Source of the DNA: CAWATZ01 sp963784995
Lineage (GTDB): Bacteria; Planctomycetota; Planctomycetia; Gemmatales; Gemmataceae
Length of the DNA stretch: 64,000 nucleotides
Assembly: GCA_963784995.1 (NCBI GenBank)
Contig: CAWATZ010000002.1
Span: 744,001 to 808,000 of the forward strand
Reading direction: 5' to 3'
How positions within the stretch are numbered: position 1 is the stretch's first letter; each line of letters begins with the position of its first letter. Below are positions 26,972 through 35,941 of the stretch, in pieces. The position numbers and the translations under genes were made by a program. The notes under the pieces were generated by a model. It was not told the origin of the DNA, made no database searches, and saw only the letters and a list, made by a program, of their open reading frames with translations.

Positions 26972-28950
26972 GATTGGCTCCCCGCTTTCTTGCGGTTTGG
27001 CTTGCGTTGCAGGAACGACACGGATTCCACCAGATCCACTGTCTGCTCGGGGTGACTGATGGGAGAAGTTCGACGGTGAATGACCAGGAGCGGCCAGCAT
27101 CCGGCAGTTGGATCAGCCCACGGCCTGTCCGCCCACGACAAATCACTTCCACACCAGGGGAGTCTGCCACCAAGTATACCTCCGGAGGCGATTCTTCACC
27201 TTTGTCGTCATGCTGACCGTGCTCCACGACGATGTGGCTGCTCACGTCGATCTGAACCCACCTGGCCATGGCAATGGTTTCCTCAGCCTCTTGGCGGATG
27301 GTCATGTTCTCAACTTCCAGTCGAAGAGTTCCCTCAACGATTTGGTTGCCATCAGCATCCTGAGCAGGATGCGGAGGGGTATCCCAGACAATTCGGCAGG
27401 AAGGCGTCTTCTTTTTCCCTGTTCCTTTCCGCCGGGATGTGTCGCCTGTTCCATTACCCTGGCCTTTTCCTGGGGCGTTGCCAGGATTGCGATTGGTCGC
27501 AATTTCACCGCGATCGGGCAACCTGAACAGATTGGCGAGTTCCCTATCCAGCAGCGGACATCCATCCGTTTGCTCGACATCCCTTTGCCGCTGACGGGCG
27601 AGGAATTCCTTGACGTGCCTCTTGATTTCGGAGAAGACCGCCTTGATCTGATCTTTCTGCCCGGGAAGCAGTTCGTCGGCATTGTGATCCCAGTAGTTGT
27701 GGGCTGGAGGCTCTGACCTGGCCAGGGTCTTGTTGAGGGAATCTTCGGCAATGAAGACGCCCAGAAAGTGAATGCCCCGGGATCGCTCATAGGGTGAATG
27801 ATAATGGATCACCATCCGCGGCTTCCGAATGAGCGAAATCGAATCGACCAGGCGATCTTTCCGACCTTCCTCCTCGGGATTCTCCGCTTCATCTTCCTCT
27901 TCGTCCGGAACTTGGTCATCGGGAACGATGCTCAGGGCAAGGGCTCCCAGCCGCTCCTGATCTTGACGGACGCGCCTTGCCAGTATCCGGGCCGGTCCGC
28001 CAAGGTGGCGCCGCTCAAGACGCTGCGGGCACGGCGGTACGCCTCGATGTAGGGCTTCAGGGCCGGATTCGCTTCAGGGTCAGGCTGGGGCAGTTCTTGG
28101 TCTTCATTGAAGAAGCGAACCTCGATTGTCCCCTCGATGATGCTGGGCCAATAGTACCGCTCGATTCCTTCCCGGATCGCCGCCAATTTGGCCTCACTAT
28201 CAAAGATTGAATCGACTACCAAGATGGACAGGCCCTTGTTGTCGTCACTTGGCCGTGGTGTGAATCCGAGTTTGTCCGCGAGACAATCTGCCTCGTCGTT
28301 GGTCCAAGGAGGCGTGTGATCGGGGACATCGCTTTCTGCCCCCAGGAATGCACGTCCGGTATAACGTCTTCCTCCTTAGGATGAGATCGAAACAGACCAC
28401 AGGCAATCAGCCGGGTGTATGCGTGCTTGGAGCGATCATCCGGTTCAAACCGAGAATGAAAGACAACGACTCCCTGCCTGCTGGCATTCCAGGACACTGT
28501 CTTGCCAAAGCCGAAGGTGCCTCCGCCAGCAGCGTCCTCCGATGCATCGCCGAAATTCAGCGCGAGACCGACATACCGATCAGTTTCCGGAATGCGCTCT
28601 ACATCGCCATCCTCGATACCACTGAGCCCTCGGGTTCCGAAGTCCTCAATGTAAAGCAGTGAAAGGGGATCTCACAGTTGCCCGAAACCGAGTTCTTGCC
28701 TCGTCTTTAATTGTTCGAGGGCGAGTAGCCCGATCAGTTCATCCCTCTCCTTTCCGGTGATTTGCCGGAGTTGGAAGGTCATCGTGACCTTTCCATTGTC
28801 TGATCGAACTGCGTCCTTGGAATTCTGGGGCAACTCTCTGCCGAGGCGATGGGCTTCCTTCAGCCCACTCGCCGACAGGGTCCGTCGCAGACCGTGCGCT
28901 CCCACTCCACCATTTTTGCTGAACCGTTCATGCTTCCAGGTAGATGTCAT
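26943..28950 (-). pseudogene. MORC/MutL-like GHKL ATPase, copy A, with in-frame stop and frameshifts
   Basis: ATG 28950 opens MTSTWKHERFSKNGGVGAHG; an ATP-binding helix LGRELPQNSKDAVR fits motif N (E..QNS.DA). At 28672-28674 a TGA interrupts; in the same frame beyond it LLYIEDFGTRGLSG is the motif II glycine turn and GGGTFGFGKTVSW is motif III. Frameshifts near 28375 and 27985 split the rest (GRAFLGAESDVPDH..., then MVIHYHSPYERSRGIHFLGV) before a strand-rich C-terminal domain. Such ATPases are known in predicted restriction systems as relatives of eukaryotic MORC. The gene overlaps the following one. With these lesions no full protein can be made unless they are sequencing errors. Confidence 0.75.
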
Positions 28951-29031
28951 CAGCTGGGTTCTCCTCTGGTTTGCTGGCTTGTGCTGTTGTGGTATCGAGG
29001 TTCCGCCTGTCTGTTCACGCACTGGCAGCAT

Positions 29032-29755
29032 TCACGGGAACGGGTCGAAAGCGATCGAATTCCCGGGGCAGCATCTCGAGAACCGCTCGGGACTCATTCC
29101 GGACAGATCCCATGTCACATCCAGCTGGTTCAGGATGTCTGCAAGCCGCCTGCTGCTCCCCCGTCCCCGTCCGCCTGCTCCACGCCGTAACTGGCCTGTC
29201 TGCGGGTCGTAGTAGAGCCGAGTGATGCTGCTCATGACTGTCGGGCTGGTTACCAGTTCCTGGCGTGAAGCAAACTGCTCGACAACGTCGCCCGGCTTGT
29301 CCACAGGGCCGCAGAGCAGTGCCATGGCCCGATCTGGCTGGTCCCGGTGTGCCCGGAGGATGAGATAGGGGCCAGCAATCAGGTGGCGGTAGTATCGCTG
29401 GAAGTTGTTCACATCGGGAATGTACCGGGCGCGTTCACCTACACGTCGTCGGTTTCCTGCACTGATCGGGCAGACTTCATCGAAGTAGAACAGTGCCAGC
29501 CATGCCCAGAGGCCAACGTCTCGTTCCGGTTCGGCGATCCGCATTCCCTGCAAGCACCGATGCAGGTACTCGGCCGCGGCAAACCGGGAACTGAAGGTTT
29601 GCAACTCAACCTCGACCTGCTCGGGAAGCGGTTGCGAGGTTTCCGGATGGGTGAGGATCTCGCGGAACACCTTGCGGAGCATCCCCGGCTAGCGAATCCA
29701 GGAACCCCGCCATCCGGGCCATGCCATTGTCGTTCAATCGCCTCAGCGGCGGCAT
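29032..29755 (-). CDS. Defence-linked conserved protein, one frameshift
   Basis: ATG 29755 overlaps the upstream stop by one base and gives MPPLRRLNDNGMARMAGFLD; near 29670 the frame shifts and continues as THPETSQPLPEQVEVELQTF, GLWAWLALFYFDEVCP, RYYRHLIAGPYLIL, and the C-terminal SRRLADILNQLDVTWDLSGM. The unshifted reading frame alone (from ATG 29682) is 216 residues. The tightly patterned aromatic residues suggest a compact helical partner of the ATPases. The family occurs in MORC-like ATPase operons to my knowledge, but I cannot name it. About 80 bases separate it from ATPase copy A. Confidence 0.55.
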
Positions 29756-30525
29756 CAGTGGGCCCCCCTCTGCCAGAATGCCGTGAACTGCTGCATCGTC
29801 TGGAACCGGCGAGCAAATGCTGCCACCGCAATTTCGATCCAGTCGTCCCAGCGATCAAGATCTTCCTGGGCCGGCACCTTTCCCACTCCGGGAAGGTCAG
29901 CAGCAAAGCGAAGCCACCGACTCCGCCAGTCGTCTGGATCCTCCGTGTCGGTGTGTTCTTCAATCCGGACAATTCGGTTCAAGATCTCCCGCAGCGCCGC
30001 AGGATACACCAGCGATTGAAACACCGGTGCGCGTGCCGCGGCTTGCCAGTCGCCAATGTCTCGATTGACGAGCAGGACCGGCTGGAGACTCTGGAGATCC
30101 ACCCGGTACACCAACGCTCCCAAGTCAGCCGGCTGGACGGGAAGCAGCGGATCACGCTGCTCCTCTGCGTCTTCCCGCCTCCGGATCGGAATCTTGTCGG
30201 CCTCGGCGAGCAGCAAGCCATCCCGCTCCCCGCCTACCTGGGCAATCTTGACACGGAAAAGCACACCGTCGATCGTTCCGAATTCTGCCAGACTCCGGTC
30301 CACGGGTGGGACAAATGCTCCCACCGTACCAAAATCAAAGCGTCGCGAGAGGCTTTGACGGTACGCCTCCACCATGACCCTGGCGCTCGGCGGCAGCCGA
30401 TATCCTTGCAGCTGAAATCGTGCCTCGAAGGAACACGGCCGACCGGGTTCCTCGCGCACTTCAATGTTGACATGTTCGCGGCGAATCCGACGCCGTCCGG
30501 TATGGTTAATGCGACTGATCGGCAT
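29755..30525 (-). CDS. Defence-linked conserved protein, 256 residues, intact
   Basis: ATG 30525 (MPISRINHTGRRRIRREHVN) overlaps the end of the upstream ATPase gene by 20 bases, a spacing that implies translational coupling. The first half is beta-rich (FEARFQLQGYRLPPSARVMV, then FDFGTVGAFVPPVDRSLAEF); the second is helical (FQSLVYPAALREILNRIVRI, ending QTMQQFTAFWQRGAH). No nuclease or ATPase motif is visible. It is one of the few ORFs in the row without a lesion. It probably forms a complex with the ATPase of copy B; that is inferred from gene order only. Confidence 0.55.
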   Translation of the reverse strand: MPISRINHTGRRRIRREHVNIEVREEPGRPCSFEARFQLQGYRLPPSARVMVEAYRQSLSRRFDFGTVGAFVPPVDRSLAEFGTIDGVLFRVKIAQVGGERDGLLLAEADKIPIRRREDAEEQRDPLLPVQPADLGALVYRVDLQSLQPVLLVNRDIGDWQAAARAPVFQSLVYPAALREILNRIVRIEEHTDTEDPDDWRSRWLRFAADLPGVGKVPAQEDLDRWDDWIEIAVAAFARRFQTMQQFTAFWQRGAH

Positions 30526-32421
30526 CTTCCAGCACCTCCCTCGCCCGGACCTGGACGTAAAGATCACGGTTTTCATCAAAGCCGCAGACCGATAACCGGA
30601 ACGCGGGCCGGTCGATCGCACAAGCATCCGATTCTCGTTCGACGTCAGGACAGTGACGCCATCCGTATCGTCTCCGAGCTGGATCGGCTTTTTCAGCAGA
30701 GCAAAATCAGCCGGGTTATAGCGTTTCAGGGGAGCGCCCTGCGGACGTCATAGGCCACTTTCACCTCGAAGCCGGTGGGCGGGGCGACCTCTGGCGATCC
30801 GGGCAAGACACTGAAACCACCGGCCGTGCGATCGATCCGGAACATTCGAGGCGGCGGTGGCGGCGGTTCTCCGGGCGGCGGCTCGCCAGGCCCCGGCTCC
30901 TGGTGAGTTGGCGTCTGGTTTCGCGTCCGAACACCAGGCTGTTCCGCTGCTCTGGCTGGCAGAGAGAAAAGGTCCACCAGGAGCGAACGATCCATTTCCT
31001 CCCGGCCCTCGTTCACCAGCCGGATGATCTCCGAGACGCTATTGACTACAAAACGGATGTTCCCTTCTCCGTAGGTATACTTGTTCTTGTAGTTGCGTGA
31101 GTCCTTCTGCCATTGCGTATGGGCCGGGTTCTCGGAATCGCCAAGCATACCCGCGAGGGGCCTGTCCTCGACAATGACCAGCGACCGGACGCCCCGACTC
31201 AGAAAGGATCGGATGTCGGAGATAATGATCCCTTCGCGCACAAAAAACGGCTTGCCTCGATCCTCACCATCGCGGACCAGGAAAACGTCGAAGTGCGACC
31301 ACACCAGGACTTTTCCCTTCTCGCGCACCGGCATGGGAACCCGGATCGCAATGCGTTCACCCGCCTCCAGTCGGCGGTTGATTGTCGCGGCGGTGGCCGG
31401 GGAGATTCATCTCCGGGGTCCAGCGGAGTGCGCCGATCGGCTCGGGCCGTCCCAGGACCAGTGATTCGCCGGTCGCTACCGTCTGTCGGCCCCAGATTGC
31501 CAGTTCGATCAGCGGAATCATCCAGGCAAGGTCCGGCCCCAGCCCCCGAACCCTCTGGAGCAGCGTCTCCAAGTTCAGTAAGGAGCGCGCACCTGGCGTC
31601 TCGATCTCGACTTCCAGATCCCCAGCGAGGATGGGATAGAAATACCCTCGCAGGATCGACTCCAGGAGGGATCGGGGAGTGATCTCCTCGTGGCAGTACC
31701 AGGGAACCACCAGCGACAAACCCGGCTCGTTCGTTCGCTGCAACCGGAACACCTTGCGAAACTGCTCCAGGATGGCAGAATCTTCCACCGGAAGAACAAG
31801 GTGATCCTCGGGTCGCTCGATCCCGAAATAACCATCCGGCAGGTAGCGAACGCGGTCCACGGCATGCGATTTCAGGATGGACCGGCCCATGAGCAGTTGC
31901 CGGCCGTCTCCGCGAATGGTCAATCCAAAGTAGGAGCTGATCTGGCTGGCGCGGGGAAGACGGTCTTGCCGACGCCCCAGCGTCCCCGCTCGCCTTCGGT
32001 CTTATCCGAGTGGCCCTCCGCGAAAGAAGGTGAAGAACCCATTGCGGAAACCCTCCATCGGGTGCCACTGGGTCGGGTCGCCTTCCAGTCCGGTCGTGCC
32101 GAAGTCCTCGAAGACCAGGAACGGGCAGGCGCTGTTCTCGGCCGGGATCTCGCGCAGTCCATTGCCCCGGGCTTGCAGATGGGGCCACGCTCCCTGGAAA
32201 AAGGGCGCCACGTCGGCGGCGGCAGCTCCGGTCGGGCCGGAGAGAAAGATCCGGACGCGAGCCCGTTGCCCGGGGATGCGGGCGTCAAGCGTGTTTTGCA
32301 ACCCCTCACGCGACAGCGCCTCCGCGCTGTTACTTATCGCTTCGGTCGAGAAGAACTCGCCGCTGATCGGATCACGGTAGGTGAGTCCGGGTTGCTGTTG
32401 CTGATACGACCACTCCGCCAT
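30506..32421 (-). pseudogene. MORC/MutL-like GHKL ATPase, copy B, with several frameshifts
   Basis: ATG 32421 has GAGGAG upstream. The N-terminus reads FFSTEAISNSAEALSREGLQ followed by NTLDA (motif N), then FLVFEDFGTTGLEGD (motif II) and GRWGVGKTVFPA (motif III), the nucleotide-binding signature of GHKL ATPases. After the domain comes a long strand-rich section (DRVRYLPDGYFGIERPEDHL, PLIELAIWGRQTVATGES) and a proline/glycine linker before a C-terminal domain ending GFDENRDLYVQVRAREVLED. The frame breaks near 32010, 31950, 31395, 30730 and 30600. Copy A is a distinct paralogue with a different N-terminus. The linked genes are listed separately. Confidence 0.75.
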
Positions 32422-32462
32422 CACGCATCTCCTCTCGGAAACTCGCGAACACGAACCCGGCT

Positions 32463-33170
32463 TCAGCGTTCCGGCAAGCGCTGCCAGTGTTCCTCGACCG
32501 CCCGTGGCAGATCAATCCCTGGAGGCAGGGAGTAACCCTGGCGCCCATGCTGCACGACCAGCCCTTCGATCCGCAGCCAGGCCAGGGCCAGATACACCTG
32601 GTAACCGGGCAACTCGGATCCCTCCTTCGGGTCCTCCAGATGCAGGACTTCCTCGGTGGTGAAGCGCCGTCCGCCCCGACCGGCGTTGCCCACGGCGTCC
32701 GCCAGCAAATCGACCAGCTTGCGCGGGGCCTTGTGTTCGTAAGGGGCCTTTTCGGTCCTCGACCAGCCGAGCTTGACCAGGACGTTCCCCTCCCGGAAGA
32801 ACCGGGGGTAGCCCTCGGGGACGCCCCTGCTTTTCCTGGGAGCCGGTGCAGCCCGGACTGCCTTCCTCCCCGGTCGCCGAGTCTTGCCCGTAACGGCATG
32901 GGATCCTGCTCTCAGCCTGTTTGCTGGCGCTGGCCGGACACCGGCATTCACGGCGCCAACCGGAGCCGTCACGGCAGCATCTGCTGGCGCCGGCATTTCG
33001 GGAACAGCGTGGCCTTCCAGATCGCCCAGAATCCGTTGCAGTTGCCTGGCGCTGGCGGTCAGCGCCAGGACATCGTCGTAGAGACCACTCTCGGCCGCCT
33101 GGGCAAGGAGCGGCCGCAGGTCTTCCTCGGCGCGGCGGATGATGGCCGCCGCCTGCTGCAAGGTGTTCAT
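32463..33170 (-). CDS. Defence-linked DNA-binding-like protein, first gene of the row
   Basis: A 235-residue protein from ATG 33170 (MNTLQQAAAIIRRAEEDLRP); a TTG at 33200 is an alternative. A helical N-terminus is joined by an alanine/proline linker (about residues 70-120) to a conserved C-terminal domain: VPEGYPRFFREGNVLVKLGW, then EHKAPRKLVDLLADAVGNAG and YQVYLALAWLRIEGLVVQHG. The latter looks like a winged-helix domain with a wing near the end. This family heads several ATPase-type defence operons I can recall; whether it is a repressor or a site-recognition subunit is unclear. It is intact and 42 bases before the ATPase gene. Confidence 0.55.
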   Translation of the reverse strand: MNTLQQAAAIIRRAEEDLRPLLAQAAESGLYDDVLALTASARQLQRILGDLEGHAVPEMPAPADAAVTAPVGAVNAGVRPAPANRLRAGSHAVTGKTRRPGRKAVRAAPAPRKSRGVPEGYPRFFREGNVLVKLGWSRTEKAPYEHKAPRKLVDLLADAVGNAGRGGRRFTTEEVLHLEDPKEGSELPGYQVYLALAWLRIEGLVVQHGRQGYSLPPGIDLPRAVEEHWQRLPER

Positions 33171-33361
33171 GTTCTCATCATACGGCGAAACTATGGCCAA
33201 TCAAGACCGGTAGCGACTTTCGCCATATTTTTCTTGCCCGCACCGTGGGATGCAACGCAGATCATGGCAACAAGATTGGCAGAATGTTGCCGATGCAGGT
33301 GCGCTGCTGGTCTGGTAGAGTGACGGAAGGAGGGTCCAGTGCTCTCGCGGGGAGGATTGTC

Positions 33362-33637
33362 ATGGCGAATGAAAGGCGAACAGCCCCGATCCCTGATCTG
33401 CATCGACTGAAGGAGCAGGCTCGGGAGAGGTTCACGCGCGACCTCCCGCAGTTGATTCACCAACACCTCGGCTGCTGGGTCGCCTACCACGGCGACCGTC
33501 AGATTGCCATCGCTCGCCATAGCGGTGAGCTATACGAAACGTGCCGTCAGCAACGGCTGCTTCTGGATGAGGTCGTCCTCTTTGAAATTGCAGCACCAGA
33601 AGACGAACTGCTCACCGGACCGATGGCTTTCGATTGA
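33362..33637 (+). CDS. Small conserved protein, 91 residues
   Basis: ATG 33362 follows a GGAGG at about 33350. Motifs: DLPQLIHQHLGCWVAYHGDR, then LYETCRQQRLLLDEVVLFEI and the end GPMAFD. The pattern WVAYHGDRxIxxA with an acidic, hydrophobic second half is common in planctomycete short proteins that stand immediately before aspartic-protease-like genes, as it does here (24 bases gap). It has no signal peptide. Biochemical role unknown; a chaperone or inhibitor for the following protein is only a guess. Confidence 0.6.
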   Translation: MANERRTAPIPDLHRLKEQARERFTRDLPQLIHQHLGCWVAYHGDRQIAIARHSGELYETCRQQRLLLDEVVLFEIAAPEDELLTGPMAFD

Positions 33638-33660
33638 ACGGACTCTGAAAAGGAGTTCAG

Positions 33661-34179
33661 ATGCCGCTTTTCATTGACCGCTTGCCCTTCCATTTCTGGG
33701 AAGACCGAACCCGCACGCCGCCGCTTGCGTACTGGACGATCGTCCTCCCGATCGTGCTTGCCGAGCCAAATCTTCTTGCGCTGCCCCCAGGGTCCATCCC
33801 ACGGGATTGGGCGTTGGACACCGGCAATCGCGGGGAAGGCTACGCCTGGCGACATCACCTGATCCAGGCTGGACTGGACCCGGCGCAGAACCGCCTGGCC
33901 AACCCGGTGGCTATCACCGCCGTGGTGGGTGGCAAGACCAGCGTCCCGGCACGTCAGGCCGACTTGTGGTTGGTGAGCAACGTCCCGGCATTGGCGAACC
34001 AACCCTACCGCATCCCCTTGCAACGTGGTCTGCCCTTTCAGGACGTGCCCACGATCCCTGATCCGGAGTTCAACCGGCCGCTGATCGGGATTCGAGCATT
34101 GCGGCGTGGCGGCTTGCGAGTCGAGATCGATTTCGCCAATGACACCATCTCTGTCTGGACGCCGGGCCCAGTTCCGTAA
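33661..34179 (+). CDS. Retropepsin-like aspartic protease family protein
   Basis: A 172-residue protein with AAAGGAG before ATG 33661. The segment IPRDWALDTGNRGEGYAW contains a DTG triad in the context of a single-domain retropepsin, and the conserved end is RPLIGIRALRRGGLRVEIDF followed by ISVWTPG, which matches the second strand set of the fold. Such enzymes act as homodimers, each subunit giving one Asp. A cytosolic location is likely because no signal peptide is present. The substrate is unknown. It is paired with the short gene just upstream. Confidence 0.65.
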   Translation: MPLFIDRLPFHFWEDRTRTPPLAYWTIVLPIVLAEPNLLALPPGSIPRDWALDTGNRGEGYAWRHHLIQAGLDPAQNRLANPVAITAVVGGKTSVPARQADLWLVSNVPALANQPYRIPLQRGLPFQDVPTIPDPEFNRPLIGIRALRRGGLRVEIDFANDTISVWTPGPVP

Positions 34180-34362
34180 GAACCAGAGTACGTGCATCCA
34201 GAGGCCCTGGACCGTCTGCGCAAGAAGAAAGGGTGAGAAATGCACCCCGGAGAACGAGGCCCAAGCGCCGGCAGCTGCTCCAGCAACTGGGAATCGTAAA
34301 GGGGTAAACTCAAGCTATCCGGCTGCCATTGACCCCGACCGGGGTCGCCTGGCTCAGTGCCG

Positions 34363-35019
34363 TCAGCAGCGCCGTTGCGTGCCCCAGTAATCGGGGAAGC
34401 TCGACAGGTAGGAGTTGGACCACGTCCCCGCTCCCGAACTCGGCCAGCCCCCGTAGGGCGAGCCATAGCCGTACGCCGGCGGGAAAGGCGCCGCGGCTGC
34501 CGGGGGGTAATACGATTGGCTGGTTTGCGGGCCGCTGGCAGCGGTCGTGGACCGAGCAGACGCTTCCGCACCGGGCCGGATGCCGAGGCGGTACTGCTGC
34601 AACCGGGTCAGTGCCAGCTCCACGTGGCGGGTCATCGCCGGAGCATCGACGTAGCCGCTCAGGGAATGCAGGATGATCCCATCCGGTGCGGCCAGGACCA
34701 CGACCGGCAGGCTGGTCACGCCCAGGGCCCCCACGATCCGGGCATCCTTCTGGGCGTCGAGCTTGACGGCGACGAAGTTGCGGGCGATGGTCGCGGCGAT
34801 GCTCGGATCGCGGAAGGTGGTGGCGTGCAGGCGCAGGCACTCCACACAGCCCGGCCCGCCGACGCACACCAGCAGCGGCCGGCCCGTGGAGGCGGCCAGC
34901 GACCGCGCCCAGGTGTAGTCGGTCACCCAGTCGTTCTCCTGGGCCCCGACCGGAAGGCCCGCTGCCGGCACGAGCAGGGCCGCGATCCAGAAAGCGAGAC
35001 GGACACCGGCCATGCGCAT
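34363..35019 (-). CDS. Secreted thioredoxin-like protein
   Basis: A 218-residue protein from ATG 35019, which has GAGGTG upstream; an N-terminal signal peptide (RLAFWIAALLVPAAGLPVGA) directs it outside the cytoplasm. The domain from residue 30 has the redox motif CVEC in GGPGCVECLRLHATT and the cis-proline turn SLPVVVLAAPDGI, so a thiol reductase or disulfide-handling role is likely. The last about 60 residues are proline/tyrosine/glycine rich (YYPPAAAAPF, YGYGSPYGGW) and probably disordered. A cyclophilin gene lies divergently upstream, in line with a protein-folding function for the pair. Confidence 0.75.
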   Translation of the reverse strand: MRMAGVRLAFWIAALLVPAAGLPVGAQENDWVTDYTWARSLAASTGRPLLVCVGGPGCVECLRLHATTFRDPSIAATIARNFVAVKLDAQKDARIVGALGVTSLPVVVLAAPDGIILHSLSGYVDAPAMTRHVELALTRLQQYRLGIRPGAEASARSTTAASGPQTSQSYYPPAAAAPFPPAYGYGSPYGGWPSSGAGTWSNSYLSSFPDYWGTQRRC

Positions 35020-35222
35020 GTGCAGCACCTCTATGAGAATCCTTCTCCCTGTACATCCTTCCTTATCGGTCAGGTCCCACACTGGACTCGACGCATTCTT
35101 CAAGAGGTCGCGCCCCAGCCCAGTTCCCGGAAGCAGCGGGGCTTGCCGGCCGGCCGGCCAGGCGTTACGGTGAAGGAAGTGCGCGTCGGGTGCCTCCCTG
35201 TCTTGCCGCTGGAGTGCTGGCG

Positions 35223-35810
35223 ATGAAACCGGTGCCGTTCCTGCTCGCCGTTCTTGGTCTGTTCCTGGCCGGCTCCACCAGCCAGGCGACTCCCTTGCCG
35301 GAGAAACTGCGTCAGACCGACGTGGTCACCATCGACACCAATCACGGCCTGATCCGCGTCCGGCTCCTTGCCGACAAGGCCCCGCTCTCCGTGGCCAACT
35401 TCCTGCGCTACGTCGATGACGGCTTTTACAAGGGCACCGTCTTTCACCGGGTCATCCCCGGCTTCGTCATCCAGGGAGGCGGTCTCGACAGCGAGCTGAA
35501 GATGAAACCGGGCCGGCCGCCGGTCAAGAATGAATCGAGCAACGGCCTGAGCAACCGCCGGGGAACCATCGCCGTGGCCCGGGCGGCCGATCCCGACAGC
35601 GGCACCAGCCAGTTCTACGTCAACCTGAAGGACAACGTCCAGCTGGATGCGCAGCAGGAGCGGCCGGGTTACTGCGTCTTCGGCGAGGTCATTGAAGGGA
35701 TGGACGTGGTGGACCGGATCGCCCAGGTGGCCACCGGCGCGAAGGGCGGCCTCCACGACGTGCCGCTAGAACCCGTCGTCATCCGGGGCATCCGGCGCGG
35801 ACGGGAGTGA
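35223..35810 (+). CDS. Secreted peptidyl-prolyl cis-trans isomerase, cyclophilin type
   Basis: A 195-residue cyclophilin from ATG 35223 with a clear signal peptide (PFLLAVLGLFLAGSTSQA). Core motifs: NFLRYVDDGFYKGTVFHRVI, then FVIQGGG, GTSQFYVNLKDN and YCVFGEVIEGMDVVDRIA. The catalytic Arg within FHRV is in place and the Phe/Met/Gln contacts of the active site are visible. It would catalyse proline isomerisation in the periplasm. It is divergent from the thioredoxin-like gene with about 200 bases between, possibly sharing a promoter region. Confidence 0.88.
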   Translation: MKPVPFLLAVLGLFLAGSTSQATPLPEKLRQTDVVTIDTNHGLIRVRLLADKAPLSVANFLRYVDDGFYKGTVFHRVIPGFVIQGGGLDSELKMKPGRPPVKNESSNGLSNRRGTIAVARAADPDSGTSQFYVNLKDNVQLDAQQERPGYCVFGEVIEGMDVVDRIAQVATGAKGGLHDVPLEPVVIRGIRRGRE

Positions 35811-35941
35811 GCCGGCCGATCGCGGCTTTGTTTGGTTGAATCGTCTCCCTGGTGTTCGGGACAATGCTGAACCTCCGGCCCGCGTCAGGTGTCTGGTGAA
35901 CAACTCCGAAGACCGATCCCCAGAACATCGCGGAGACGAAA

